This document shows, piece after piece, positions 1-11,745 of a DNA stretch of 64,000 nt. This stretch comes from Sphagnum compactum (taxonomy: Eukaryota > Bryophyta > Sphagnopsida > Sphagnales). A program made the translations under genes and the position numbers. The notes under the pieces are model-generated. The model was not told where the DNA came from, did not search any database, and saw nothing but the letters and a program-made list of their open reading frames with translations. The first letter of the stretch is position 1; the number at the start of each line of letters is the position of its first letter. Where the stretch lies: positions 17,670,001-17,734,000 of the forward strand of contig OZ234498.1 in the NCBI GenBank assembly GCA_965153455.1, in the 5' to 3' direction.

Positions 1-400
1 CAGTGTAATCTGGTTAGCTTGCGTATTCCCACCCAGCTAGAAATTGGGTGAATATACCCTTCTGTGGAGTGGTACCAATTGGGTGAACTCTTGGGGTCGT
101 CTTATGGATTCTATTGTGCACAAACGAACATGGATTACAATGGGAGAAAGTACGCTGTCAAATTACATACTTGTTGCAGAACAGCTTCTCATGCTGATCT
201 TGATGAAAACTGTTTTGGGTGTGTCAGGAATTCATCGTGCAGCACACAGGATTCTTAAACCCTGTTTCAGCAACAGAGGCCGGCTGAGCAACTTGAATCA
301 TATAACCACTTTTTTCTGCAGTTGTCACATTGGTCCCAGCGACATAACAGCAGTACACACACACACAACACACACTTGTGTGTCAAGTCTCAACATTACA

Positions 401-3400
401 ATGAGTCCACCAACAACTGAAACAACAGTTCCACCATCAGCAGCAGCTCGTGAGCTTGCCTCTCCAGTCGTACCATTGGTAAGCCACCAATTCGATGATG
501 CTTCACCACAAGCAAGAACTGTGGCTGGCGGTTGCCTCTCAGTCATTCTACTAGGTGCTTCTGGTGACCTCGCAAAGAAAAAGACGTTCCCTGCCATCTT
601 CAACCTTTACAAGCAGGTATAATTCTCTAATTTCTCTGTGCCACATTGCTCTATCTATTGCAATACATATCTGACAATTGGTGATGATATTGTTAGCTAG
701 TGCTTCAGATGGGGTTACTAAGTCTTAAGGTTTGATGATGGTTTGCTGCAGGGATTTTTGCCAAATGATCAATTGCAAATTTTTGGGTATGCTAGGTCAA
801 AAATGACAGACACTGAACTGCGTAATAGGATTCGTGGGTATGTACTTAAACACTCTTTTTTAGAGTACCATTGTAAATTTCTCTGACAAATGTCATGCAT
901 TGACCAGCGTGTAAATTCTCCTGCCAACCACATCACACAGGCACAAGCAAAGGTATGTTTGAGGTGTATGCTTTGACAGGACTTTTCTTTGATGATCCCA
1001 CAGGGAAAGAATGTTTGTTGCTGCGGCAAAATCTGATTGTGTTTCTCTTGCTGTCCTAGGTACTTGAAAACCGATCGAACAGATCCCATGGTGGATCCAG
1101 CAACAGTTGTGAACCAATTTCTCAATTTGGTAACCAATCAAACTTTCTTGACCAGGTGTTTTGGTATATGTCCGTTGCATGTTTTATGCTGCGATGGTGA
1201 TTTGAAACTCATTCACCTCAGCACCAATCAAGATCGAACTCAAAAACAAGCTGTAGGGCAAGCAACAGTAGGGTTCGTTGCAATCTGGTGCATTGGGTAG
1301 CCAGATGATTTAGAGAACTTTCTGAGAAGTCCATGCTTAGTAGATTCCTGGTAGTCTAGAACCTGATGCTTGACATATTCAATTCAACATGTTCTCTGGT
1401 GCTACCCAAGGTATACCAATCTGCTGGGAACCAGACTTATACCTTCATCTGGCTCAGCACCAACCTTTTAGAAGAATTTAGGTAGTCTGGTCTTGCCAAA
1501 TTTGTGTAGAGAGACATGGAGGACTCATGGATTCTATCTTGCTCATGGCAGGTCACATACATATCTGGGCCTTATGATGAAGAGAGTGGCTATATTAAGC
1601 TAAGTGAACAGATTGCAAGTCACGAAAATAGTAAGTGCGGGACAACATGCTCAACACGCAGGCTCTTCTACTTGGCACTTCCTCCATCAGTTTACCCTCT
1701 TGTGAGCAGAATGGTTCGGAAACATTGCATGAATCCTCGTATGACCTCTTTCTGTTTTCCTTCTTTCTGCTTTTGTTAAGTGGCTCCCCAAGTTGCACTC
1801 TGCAACTTGGGTTAGTCAACTTTGCACTATTTTTCTCTTTTCAATTCATGCCACAGTACAGAATTCAGAATTCAGATTTCAGATGGACATTGGTCTTGTC
1901 TGTGCTCACTGGGTTGCTTGCTGTTAAATCAGATTCTATGGTTTTTGGTGTTCATGTCACAGGAGGCTGGTCACGTGTCGTTGTGGAGAAACCTTTTGGA
2001 AAGGACTTGGCGTCAGCTGAAGCTTTAAGTTCTGAACTAGGGGAGTTATTCACAGAGGAGCAGCTTTATCGGATCGATCATTATCTTGGCAAGGAGATTG
2101 TTCAAAATCTGGTAGCGCATGCACTTCATGCTTTCTGTCATTTCTTGATTGAAGATTAGGTTTCTTCAAATTGAGTACAACTCCAGATAACATTCACAAC
2201 ATATCTGTTGATGGTGCTTGCAAGGCTTGTTAGCACCTGTATCTGTGTGTGGCATCGGTATCATTACAGTAGCAGTTCCTTCTTAGCTTTTGGATATATT
2301 ACTGCTCCGGCCAGTAGTGATTTTTGAACTCTACAATTGTGGTGGTTTGCTGTGGCCACATGCAGCTGGTGATGAGATTTGCAAATCGGTTCTTTGTACC
2401 CCTCTGGAACCGTGACAACATTGCCAACATTCAGGTAAATGAAAAATTCCTTGAAAGTGCTGTTAGTGAGCACAGTGGGCTGCAGTGTAGAGAGAGGTAT
2501 GGGGTGTGTAAGTGGGATATGGGAGGATCTCTGGACATCAAGGACGAAAGAAGAGAGGAAATTGGGGAAGCTGGAGAAGGAGGAAGAATAAGGATTGGAA
2601 TTGATTTAGGGCATAGACAGAAAACAGCAGTGGGACAGAAGCAGGGAGATGCAGCAGTTGTGAATGCATCCTGAAAACAGTACCATGCCATTCAGGAAAC
2701 CTTGGACTTCAGAAGTTGCAAGCAAAAATACTCGTCTAATATTGTCAAACCTGTTTGAATACATTGCAGATTGTTTTCAAGGAGGATTTTGGAACTGAAG
2801 GACGAGGTGGTTATTTCGACGAATATGGGTTTGTACCATCATAGTCACAAGATCACAGCTGGGATCATGCGCAGATTTGTTTCTTGTTTATAGTAACATC
2901 AAGCCATAAGGTGGAGTGCTAGCTTGTTCTGTAATTGAGTGGCTTCTACAATTGCTGTAGGAGCCCTTAATTTCAATGGATACTAATTACTCTTCTGGGT
3001 GGATTGCTGCAGAATTATCCGGGATATCATCCAGAACCATCTTCTACAGGTTTGTGATAGTCAATTTGTGTGTCATTGCTGGGATCGGTTGGTGAACCAC
3101 ATACCAAAGACTGATCAAACTCAGATGATTTTATAGAGTTGGCTAATATAAGTAGATATGTTCAATTGTGGAGAAAAACTTAGGTCCTAGTGAGAGAAGG
3201 ACAGTGCATTGCCAAGTTTGCAAGATGACTTCAGGGAAAAAAATTGTGCTAGCGGTGTGAAATGGAGGAAAAACTAAATTGTTCTGTTCTTTGAATTTTA
3301 GGTCCTGTGTCTGGTTACCATGGAGAAACCAGTATCACTCACCCCTGAGCATGTAAGAGATGAGAAAGTTAAGGTGTGTTCCTCTTCTCCTTTGTTTGGT

Positions 3401-5568
3401 TTCTTGTGAAAACCTTGGAAAGAGAAAGTTGTTTGACGGTTGGCTTGTGGGTATCCTCAAGGATGAGCAAGCTGTACCTCTATTTTCAGCCATTGCAACA
3501 AGTCAAGGATTATTGCATCCAAATCAAACGTCTGATATGTGAACAAAGAATTGGTTTTGATGACCCAAGATCTCTTCAGAACACATTGCCCCTCAGTGAA
3601 AGTGTTCAAGTCAATTCATATCCCCCCAAATGTGTATGTTCAGGCGAAGGGCGATTTATTTCCTGTGGTCTTTTCAATTGTAGCTTCTTCTTGGTGGTGT
3701 TCATCAGTGCCTCTGCTGAAGTTTTAAAAAATTGTCTGTTCCTGGTGAACAGGTGCTGCGAGCAGTGCAGCCTATCCGTGATGAGGATGTGGTGCTTGGG
3801 CAATATGAAGGCTATAAGGATGACCCAACTGTCCCCAAGGACTCTGTAACACCAACATTTGCTAGCATCATTCTACACATCAACAATGAGCGGTGGGATG
3901 GTAGGATGCAACTGAGCTCAGATTGTAGTAGTTTAGTTGTGTTTCAACAAAATAAATTGCAGGGATTTTTTTATCAATGCTGGGGAGCTTCATTCAAATA
4001 GAATTCTGGTACTGGACATTTGTTAAAACCATTGGTCTACTTTCTGCAGGAGTGCCTTTTATCATGAAAGCCGGCAAGGCCTTGGATTCGAGGAAAGCTG
4101 AAATCCGTGTGCAGTTCAAAGATGTGCCTGGTGATATTTTCAAATGTGAGATCTCTGTCACAAGAAGGCAATCTATTTTCAAAGAAACTATTTGGGCATT
4201 GTTATCAATTGCCAAAGAGAGACAAGAAGACACGGAAATTTTAATTGCACAGGATCAGAAATTCATTAAATCATCAGTTTTAAGCTGTGCTCAGTTTTAT
4301 AGAGAGAGCTTTTTCTACATTGCAGGTCAGAAGCAGGGGCGAAATGAATTTGTGATGAGACTGCAACCTTCAGAGGCCATGTACATGAAGCTTACAGTAT
4401 ATAACTTAACCTACTCTTTTTCTAACAGAGTGTCTGCTCTTCTTGGCATATCTTCCTGAACAGTATTTCATCTTTTTTTGCATCAACTGTATCCTTTTGC
4501 AAGTTGGGCAGTGCTTTCAATGCCTACTACTTGACAGTAGAGAGGCCGGTGGGGAAATGGTGACAGGTGAAGCAACCTGGTTTAGACATGAAAGCAACAC
4601 AGAGTGAGCTAGATCTGTCATACCAACAGCGCTATCAAGATGTCGTCATCCCAGAAGCTTATGAACGTCTTATACTGGACACGTATATTCTCCCTCCTCA
4701 ATGGCCCCTCCAATTCCTATACCGATGCTGTTCTCTGGCTTCAATTCTTGTGTTGCACACTACATTGGCAGATCTGCCATTTTATCCTTGTTTCTTTCCT
4801 ATCAATTAGTTTGCAAACAGCTGGGATCCTGATTCCATCTTCATCTCCTTCTATCCAGCTGATCTTAAGAGGAATTTGCAGAAGTCAAAAAAAATAAATT
4901 CTCGGTTTTGTGTTAAAAATGTTCCCCCTAATCTTGTGGATACATTTCCTGAAGAAGAGGGTTTGACACTTTTTTCTCTTAAAAGATTGTTTGTTGGGAT
5001 GTACAACATGTTGATTTATACTGATGTTATCTCCTTGTTTTGTTCTTTTTAGTATTCGGGGAGATCAACAGCACTTTGTGAGGAGAGATGAATTGCAGGT
5101 ACATCACTTTGACTTCATTACATTTCCTTGTGTTACCAGTTATTATGAACATATTTGTTGGCCTTTTTCAACAGAGATGTGGTTAGGTATCATAAGTAGG
5201 GAACGTTTTCTCCAGGTTGACTCTAGGTTTTGCATACAAAGTTTTGTAGGCAGCCAATGGTGTGTACTTTGTACCTGTCTTTTTCCTCCACCCAAGGAAG
5301 AAAGGGAAGAAACTGTGCATGATTTTGGATATCCACTTCAATTTATGGAATTTGTTGTGCTTCGGTGTTTTGTTACACACTGTCATCTCAGGTGGCATGG
5401 GAAATCTTCACACCTCTTCTGCATCGGATTGATGAGGGCAAGTTAAAGGCAGTTCCCTATGAACAAGGCGGTCGAGGACCTAAGGAAGCAGATGAACTGC
5501 TGAATGTGCGAGCTGGTTATGTGCGTACAGATGGTTACATTTGGATTCCTCCAAGTCTGAAGGCATGA
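401..5568 (+). CDS. G6PD: Glucose-6-phosphate 1-dehydrogenase, cytosolic type (complete, 15 exons)
   Basis: First enzyme of the oxidative pentose-phosphate pathway: oxidises glucose-6-phosphate to 6-phosphogluconolactone and makes NADPH. Exons: 401-616, 752-837, 1060-1129, 1552-1738, 1963-2111, 2366-2434, 2770-2828, 3013-3049, 3302-3373, 3753-3900, 4050-4145, 4326-4396, 4567-4682, 5053-5098, 5392-5568. All junctions are GT..AG and phase-consistent, giving 532 residues. The NADP-binding motif [10 protein letters not shown] is at about residues 52-61 and the active-site signature RIDHYLGKE at about 223-231, both intact. The C-terminal dehydrogenase domain is complete, ending [11 protein letters not shown]. 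The core resembles cytosolic plant isoforms, which are about 515 residues; the first 45 residues are variable and show no clear transit peptide. The frame stays open upstream of the chosen ATG, so a longer N-terminus or a 5' exon is possible. Converges with the minus-strand DUF3537 gene. Confidence 0.95.
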
Positions 5569-5982
5569 GATGGAGCAAGTTGCTCAATGAGTGGGGAGAA
5601 ACATCTTCATGTCCATAAATAAACCTGCCACCTGCTACAAGACACATCCCACAGTCTTTACAAGTCTGGAAGAAGGATTCACAATTTCAAAATGTGAAAA
5701 GAGTTGGACTCATTGGAGCCCATAAGAATGTAACAAGTTCAGCGGAAATAGAGGGCAACAAATGGACAACCATATGCATGTTTGAAATGAAACTGTGGAG
5801 ATGGTTATGTTTTTGTTTAGATCTTCTGGCAACAAAGACCAGATAATGTGTAACTTTGCAGGCATGTGATATATGTACACATTTGCAAAGATAAGCTTGT
5901 ATTTTACATGATGAAGAAGATTTCAAAATGGATCTTGAGCTGAGCATCTGAGGTGGAAGCTTTACCTTCTTTTGAATAGATG
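5569..5982 (+). other. 3' flank of the G6PDH gene
   Basis: Non-coding sequence after the G6PDH stop. An AATAAA hexamer lies near 5617-5622 and could be a polyadenylation signal. No convincing open frame on either strand. Confidence 0.4.
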
Positions 5983-6200
5983 ATTTTGCTTCCAATCAGT
6001 TCCTTGACCATATGATGTGTTGTACCATCAATTTTGTTTGCTTCCAATCAGTTCCCTGCTCCCCGATGATCTATTGTACTCTCAATCTTGTTTGCTTCCG
6101 ATCACATCCTTGCTCCTGAATTGATATGTCGTACTATCAGTCTTCTTTGCTTCTGATCAGTTCCCGGCTCCTGAACCAATCTGCTGTACTGTCAATCTTC
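5983..6200. repeat. Degenerate tandem repeat, about 54-55 bp period, 4 copies
   Basis: Four successive units each start with a TTTGCTTCC-like core and end with TGTACTNTCAATCTT-like text. Unit starts are at about 5986, 6037, 6091 and 6146. Copies differ by point changes and small indels. The array lies in the spacer between the convergent ends of the G6PDH and DUF3537 genes and does not appear to be coding. Confidence 0.8.
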
Positions 6201-6704
6201 TACATACATCTTTGCAGCAACCACAAATATAAAGACCTCTGAGCCTTATAACTCAGTCAAAAAACTTTGTGCTTTTTCTCAATAGTTTTCGATGAGTTAA
6301 AAATGTACAAATACATCATGTTAGTCTTATAGTGATGGAAAATCTACAAAGCTGCGAGGGTGAACTTGGCTTGAGGCTCTGTTCAACATAGTTCCTTGAT
6401 TTGCAAATTTCCAGCTTGTTGCAATATACAAATACAAATTGCAACAGACTGAACCCTTCTTCCAGTGTGCAAGAGTCAAGTTTACATGAAAGTGTACATG
6501 GGATCAAAAAGGTTGTAAATTGCTACGGATAATAAGAAGATTGGTCTTTAGGAAGGACACCAGTCCACTTGGGAGGTGAAGGGTTTTTTACTGACACAAA
6601 CATGACTCAAAATTCATGTGAAACTATTTTCTCAGACAAGATTGAATGTCCATTCAAGGATGGACCTCCAATTGGATGCTATAATTTCGCAAGGCAAGAC
6701 TTGC

Positions 6705-9139
6705 TTATGCAAAAATGGTTTTCCCAAGGATAAAAAGTGTGAGTGAGACTGTAATCCCAGACATGCTGTAAAGGAAGGTTCGGTCCAGCACAAATCCATA
6801 GAGGGAGATTCCTGCTCGGGAATGTTGGAGATATGTCACTGCAGTAACCAAACACAGAACCCACATCTCATTAGGAAAGGCTTTACATTCTTCAAGGTCT
6901 GTACCAAGTACTTCTGGAAAGGACAGTTGTAGTATCTATCCCAGATCAATTCTTCTTACTTCTACCTTCTTGGATAAGATGTAAGCTGCAGTTTTACAGC
7001 AGAGCATATTTCAGAATTCAAGCACAGCTCTGTACCATTGAACTTGTCTGCCCTACCAGAGTCAGGACTGCAGCCAATCGGACATTGAGGCTTTGCTAGT
7101 AAACAGTTGGTATCATGTTGCTGGTGGTCCAGAATTTCTAGCAATTACTATACCTTGTGGCAGGTCAAGCCAATGGGATACTTCAAAATGAATAAAGAAA
7201 ATAGTTTTCAAGAAGGATTATGAACCTACCAAGGGCATGCCGCTTTTGATAAGCTTCCATGTCATGCATGGATGACTCCAGCCCACAGGGAAAACTTGGC
7301 ATTAAAGTCTCAAGATCGTCCGAAGAGTCATTATACAGAAGAGGGTGAGCTGGTCCATACAGAACTGCAGGGTCTTGCTGAGAGGCATCAATGCCACTGG
7401 CTTTTGCTGCAGATGCAGTAATTGCATTAGGAGTACAGGTTGCTAAAGCATGCCACTGGCTCACAATGCTGACAATTCTTTGAGCTCGGTGAGTAATTTT
7501 GGCTGCTCCATGCAAACAGATCACTAAACCTGTGAGTTGCACTGCAGTGCAGACCTGCCAGCAAGTACCCAGGCATCCCAGAACTCCAATGAGAAAAGAC
7601 AACCAGAAAGGTGTCCCGTCACAAACAAAGAAGGTGAGCGGAATGAGGGAAGGGAAGAGAAAGTGAACAGGTGGTGATGACAGAAGACAACTTCACTAGA
7701 ACTCTAGGAATTAGTGGGAACAAAATTGGTAACAAGAAATGGCATTCCCATGTGCAAAGAAGGCAGAGAGACTTGGGATTTTTGGAGTGAATATGGCAGC
7801 ATGCTAGAATTGAGGACCAAATGAGAGCAAAATCAATTAGGCAACCATTAATCAAAGACTCACCACTAGATCCCCTGTACGGAAGAAGTTGATAGAGTGA
7901 GCTGAACCAAGCATGACGAACAGTGCCAGCATCAGAGTGAAGCTTATGGTTAAAAGGGACAACACTAGGAAGACCCGAAACCGATGGCTGATAGTAAGGA
8001 GCTGGGTACGGATTCGCAAATGCTCAAGAAGGATGACAGAAACCTTAGGTGTCCCCTTAAGAAGGTTATTGTAACCCTGGAGCCGAAGGATCTGAAGAGA
8101 GCACATAAGCCGGAAGAGGACACACATGAAAAGGAAAATGGATGTCCTATAGAGCCATGACAGCATGCCCACAGCACACAGAACTATATTCAACCTTGGA
8201 TCGTTTGGGATGAAGGGCAAAGATATGGAGGCATAGGCATACCACCATACTCTGAAGGAGAGCTCAATGACGAAGCTGGGAAGCAGAATCCATGCAAGTA
8301 GTGCGAACGGAGTCTGCAAGCACCCAAGACAATAACAGATTAGCCAACTGCAACAACAAGACAAATTTGAGAACTCAAGAGCTTACATTCTCCGGAGCTA
8401 CTGTCACATTCAGAAATCGAGACTATCTCAAAAGCAACATGGTGAACCCCACTTCTTATTTCCCCGAGGATTCTGGAGTCGCCTAGGGTTCGCACAATTA
8501 GGTTAAAGCCAAGAAGGAGACGCAATAGAGCCTTACATGAAGCTGGTGTTCATACCCTTGTCGGACTTCGTTGCGTTCTCTGATCATCCTATCGAGAAGC
8601 AAAGTTCCCCGAAGTCCGTAAGTGCGCAGAGTGTAGGAGAGGCAGAAGAACGAAACAGCGGCGAGAGTAGACTCCGCATACTGCACCAATAGCTCGAAGG
8701 GATGCGTGTGATTCTTGTCACAATTGGAACATGAGACCACGGAGAAGTTGAAACACGGAACTGCGAACGTGAACAAAAAGAAGAGGAACCACGAAAGTGC
8801 GACCTTTGCTGGTGTGGACTGGTCCAGGCCTATCCATGCCAGACCAGATCGAAAGTGTAGAAGCTCGTCTTGAGAAAACGACGGGAGTCTTTTGCAACTA
8901 CTTCCAACATTATAACCCCGCGAGTCTCCTGCCAATTCTTCCACCTCCGGCAATACGGCGCCCTCCTCTGGAAAATAGATAATGTGTTTCAGTTTGCTGG
9001 ATTTTTCATTCTCGTCAGACGATTCGGAACTGGCGGCGCACGCTGCTGACGACTGCGCCCCTTCAACAGGATACTGCAATGACATTTGCGGGCCTTCGGT
9101 GTACTCATGTGCAGCCCCATCGTTCATGATGACGCTCAT
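6705..9139 (-). CDS. DUF3537 / plant gustatory receptor-like (GRL) multipass membrane protein (complete, 4 exons)
   Basis: Integral membrane protein of the plant DUF3537 family (Pfam PF12056), which includes Arabidopsis MRB1-like proteins. Structure-based work links the family to the insect gustatory/odorant receptor 7TM channel superfamily; plant function is largely unknown. Exons, minus strand: 8537-9139, 7864-8313, 7230-7554, 6705-6838; phases agree and give 503 residues. The first 85 or so residues are polar and low complexity, then several hydrophobic segments follow. Family landmarks seen are a LPSFSQDEL-like pre-TM1 segment, GDLVVCTAVQLTGLVICL, AAKITHRAQ, MEAYQKRHAL and a final hydrophobic segment with the C-terminal ILGKTIF motif. 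The start is ATG 9137-9139; the frame continues upstream only to a TGA at 9179-9181. The last exon is short and was located by phase and by its match to the family C-terminus. Confidence 0.9.
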
Positions 9140-10260
9140 AACCTCGGCGAACGCTCGCAGTCCAGAGGAGTGCACACATCAGACTCACAAGGATCGACGT
9201 TTTATCCTTCAAGACTGTATCGGCAACAAGAAGGTGTCCAGACAAGCGCGCGGATACGCCAGAAAACACAAGACAGTGCAAGGTCCGGACATGCCAGGGC
9301 CGTATCAGCCTCCACCAAATTCAGTACCGTCTGTTCTTCAACCCGCTGAAGAAAAATCCACAGAGGCTTCAAGAATTACTGAAAGTCCACGTGTTCATCG
9401 GCATCAGATCTTCCTAAAAGCCTAGGCATCATCAATTCTTTTCGTTCTCCAACGGAATACATGTCGCCATACTGCACAAATATTCTTGTCAGAATCGACC
9501 TCTTCTTTCGATGAGAGAAACACAAAAAAAGAAGGTACTGAATGAAGGACTCCACAACGGAGAGAATATGAATCGCTAATCTAGAGCTAGCAAGAAGAGC
9601 AGATCAATTGAGTAGAGCGCACAGCCAGGAAAACTTAGGAACAGGAATCGAAGTCGAAAGACGGTTGGTGTTACAAAATTCTGCAAAGAGATCTATTGTT
9701 TGCTGACGAGATAAGCTGAGAGCGAGAGCTAGAAGTGGGGAAAAAACAAGAAAAGCTGTACAATCTGCGTATGGATCTCCCGTCTGCGGATTGAAATCAA
9801 GAAGCAAAGATAGGGGAAATCGTTGCCAGAAAAATTGTGTCACAAACAAAAGAAATCTGGGCTGCTAGACAAGTCACCTTATTGTCCAGCAGCCAGCCAG
9901 CGAGCGAGCGAGGGAGCAGTGAGAGACCGGAGAGGTATCAGACAAGACACACAGAGAGCAAGTGTCGCCGGCCACTACAAACGACAACGGCGGTGCCCCC
10001 GCCGCCTCAAGACTGTTCCGCAAGACACGCGTCCAAGAAGAATATCCGAGTGTGAGTTTGTAAAAAAATACTTGTTGGACACAAAAAAAACACGGCATTA
10101 AAAACAAAAGGCAACTGCATCGAAGAACTTTGAGCAAAAGACAAAAGATATGGAAATAAAGTGAGGTGCAATTGAGAACACCTTTGGAGAACACATTGGG
10201 GAACTTAGAGAACCGGCTGAGAACATGATGAGAACACAAGAATAATAATAATTTAAAAAA
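9140..10260 (-). promoter_or_regulatory. Probable 5' leader/promoter region of the DUF3537 gene
   Basis: Stretch upstream of the DUF3537 start on the minus strand. It is less AT-rich than the spacer beyond it and contains a short GAGC/GCGA microsatellite near 9896-9914 and purine-rich blocks. The frames open here show no family resemblance. No TATA box or transcription start could be fixed from sequence alone. Confidence 0.35.
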
Positions 10261-11376
10261 ATTCATTCCTAGACATGGTTGCTGCCAATTTTTTAATTTA
10301 TTTATTTTTTGCCTCAGCTAATACCCCTTCAATAAAGCACACCTTACCTATTCAATTGCTTGCCTATGACCGAAGATTTATTTATATCTTCATCGTATGT
10401 GCATTTCATTTTTTTAAGTGATTTAAAATGTATGGGAGCCCTACCTCAAGCTTTAGAAATCATCTTTGAAGTGCAAAGGAAAAGGAGTGATCAAAAAATA
10501 TCAAACAAAAAAGAAAAAGCTTTTCAACTTACAAAACACGATTTTTTTTTGCTTCTGTTCGGAGCCCTCCTATTTTCAAACCTTATAACTTTTGTATTCA
10601 TTATTCATTTTAAATGATTTAAAGTGATGTAAGAGAGCCACCTGAAGTTCTACAAATCATCATTCAATTCTAATAGCAACAAGGCCATAAACATAAGTAT
10701 TTTTCAAATTCCAAAACAGGAAATGGCATCACACAACACAGTAACTGCATTCATTTGATGAGGACAGGAAAAGAAAAAAAAAGCTTTTACTAGAAAATAT
10801 TGACATTGACAAGTGTCTGTCAGACATGTTGTCAAATCATAAAGCACTGCCTGGATTTTTCCTTTGTATTTTCAGCTGCCTTACCTGCCTGAAGAAACCT
10901 ATTTTCAACAAGCAGGATGTTCTCCTGTGGAAGGTACGAGCCAGGTTGTACTAAGATCTTGTGACCAGCGGAAGGTACCAACCAGATTGTCACTATTTCT
11001 GAAAAGTGGAAAAATTCCCAATTCTGCACTGAAAGCCCAATAGCAGCAGCTGCCAAGTATGTAAGTATGTTATTTGTACAATCCTTTGGAGAGAGAGATT
11101 TTGATGCCTACTTTGAACCAACTTGACGTCCTGTAACTTCTCCCTTTTCCTTAATTTTATTCCTTTGTACATTTTCCTAATTTATGGCGTGTTTTTTAAT
11201 AAAGCTTTACAGGATTTTGAGAGAGAGAGAGAGAAAGTGAAACCTTTGTTTCAGAGAGGAGTCTGATTTTGTGCATTAGGCTACATGCCCCTTGGCATCT
11301 ACATCACGACCCCACTCAATTAACAAGACTCTCATGACTCACACCTGGAGCCTGGAAACCATTCTTCGTCTTTATG
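10261..11376. other. AT-rich spacer
   Basis: No gene recognised on either strand. Contains poly-A/T tracts and a short GA microsatellite near 11218-11235. Confidence 0.5.
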
Positions 11377-11745
11377 TTAGCCACAAGCTTCTACCTAATC
11401 ATAACACCATAATTCATAAATTAATAAGCCTTGAACTACTTGATTAGTCATGAGCTTCTTAACAACTTGGCCACAAGTATCTACCCAATCATGATCCCAC
11501 AATTTATCAATGCGACCTTAAACTTGATTAATCACAAGCTTCTAATCATCTTGGCCACAAGCTTCTTCTACCTAATCATGATCCCCTAATTTGATTGATT
11601 AATGGGGCCTTAAACTTGATTAATCACAAGCTTCTAATCATCTTGGCCACAAGCTTCTTCTACCTAATCATGGTCCCCTAATTTGATTAATTGAGCCTTA
11701 AACTTCATTAGTCACTAGCTTCTAATCACCTTGGCCACAAGTTAA
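11377..11745. repeat. Tandem repeat, about 88 bp period, 4-5 copies
   Basis: The core CTTGGCCACAAG with a following CTACCTAATCATG block recurs at about 11377 (diverged), 11466, 11550, 11642 and 11730, a spacing of 84-92 bp. The two middle copies are nearly identical over more than 80 bp, while the outer copies are more worn. Non-coding. Confidence 0.85.

Noticed and set aside
325-603. Minus-strand open frame over the first G6PDH exon
   Set aside because: Mirror of the coding exon; composition is explained by the plus-strand gene.
9140-9175. Longer DUF3537 N-terminus beginning at 9175
   Set aside because: The codon there is GTG, with an in-frame TGA just upstream at 9179-9181; the first ATG is at 9139.
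8982-9425. 147-codon plus-strand frame across the DUF3537 5' end
   Set aside because: Overlaps the coding exon antisense and continues into the leader; no family resemblance.
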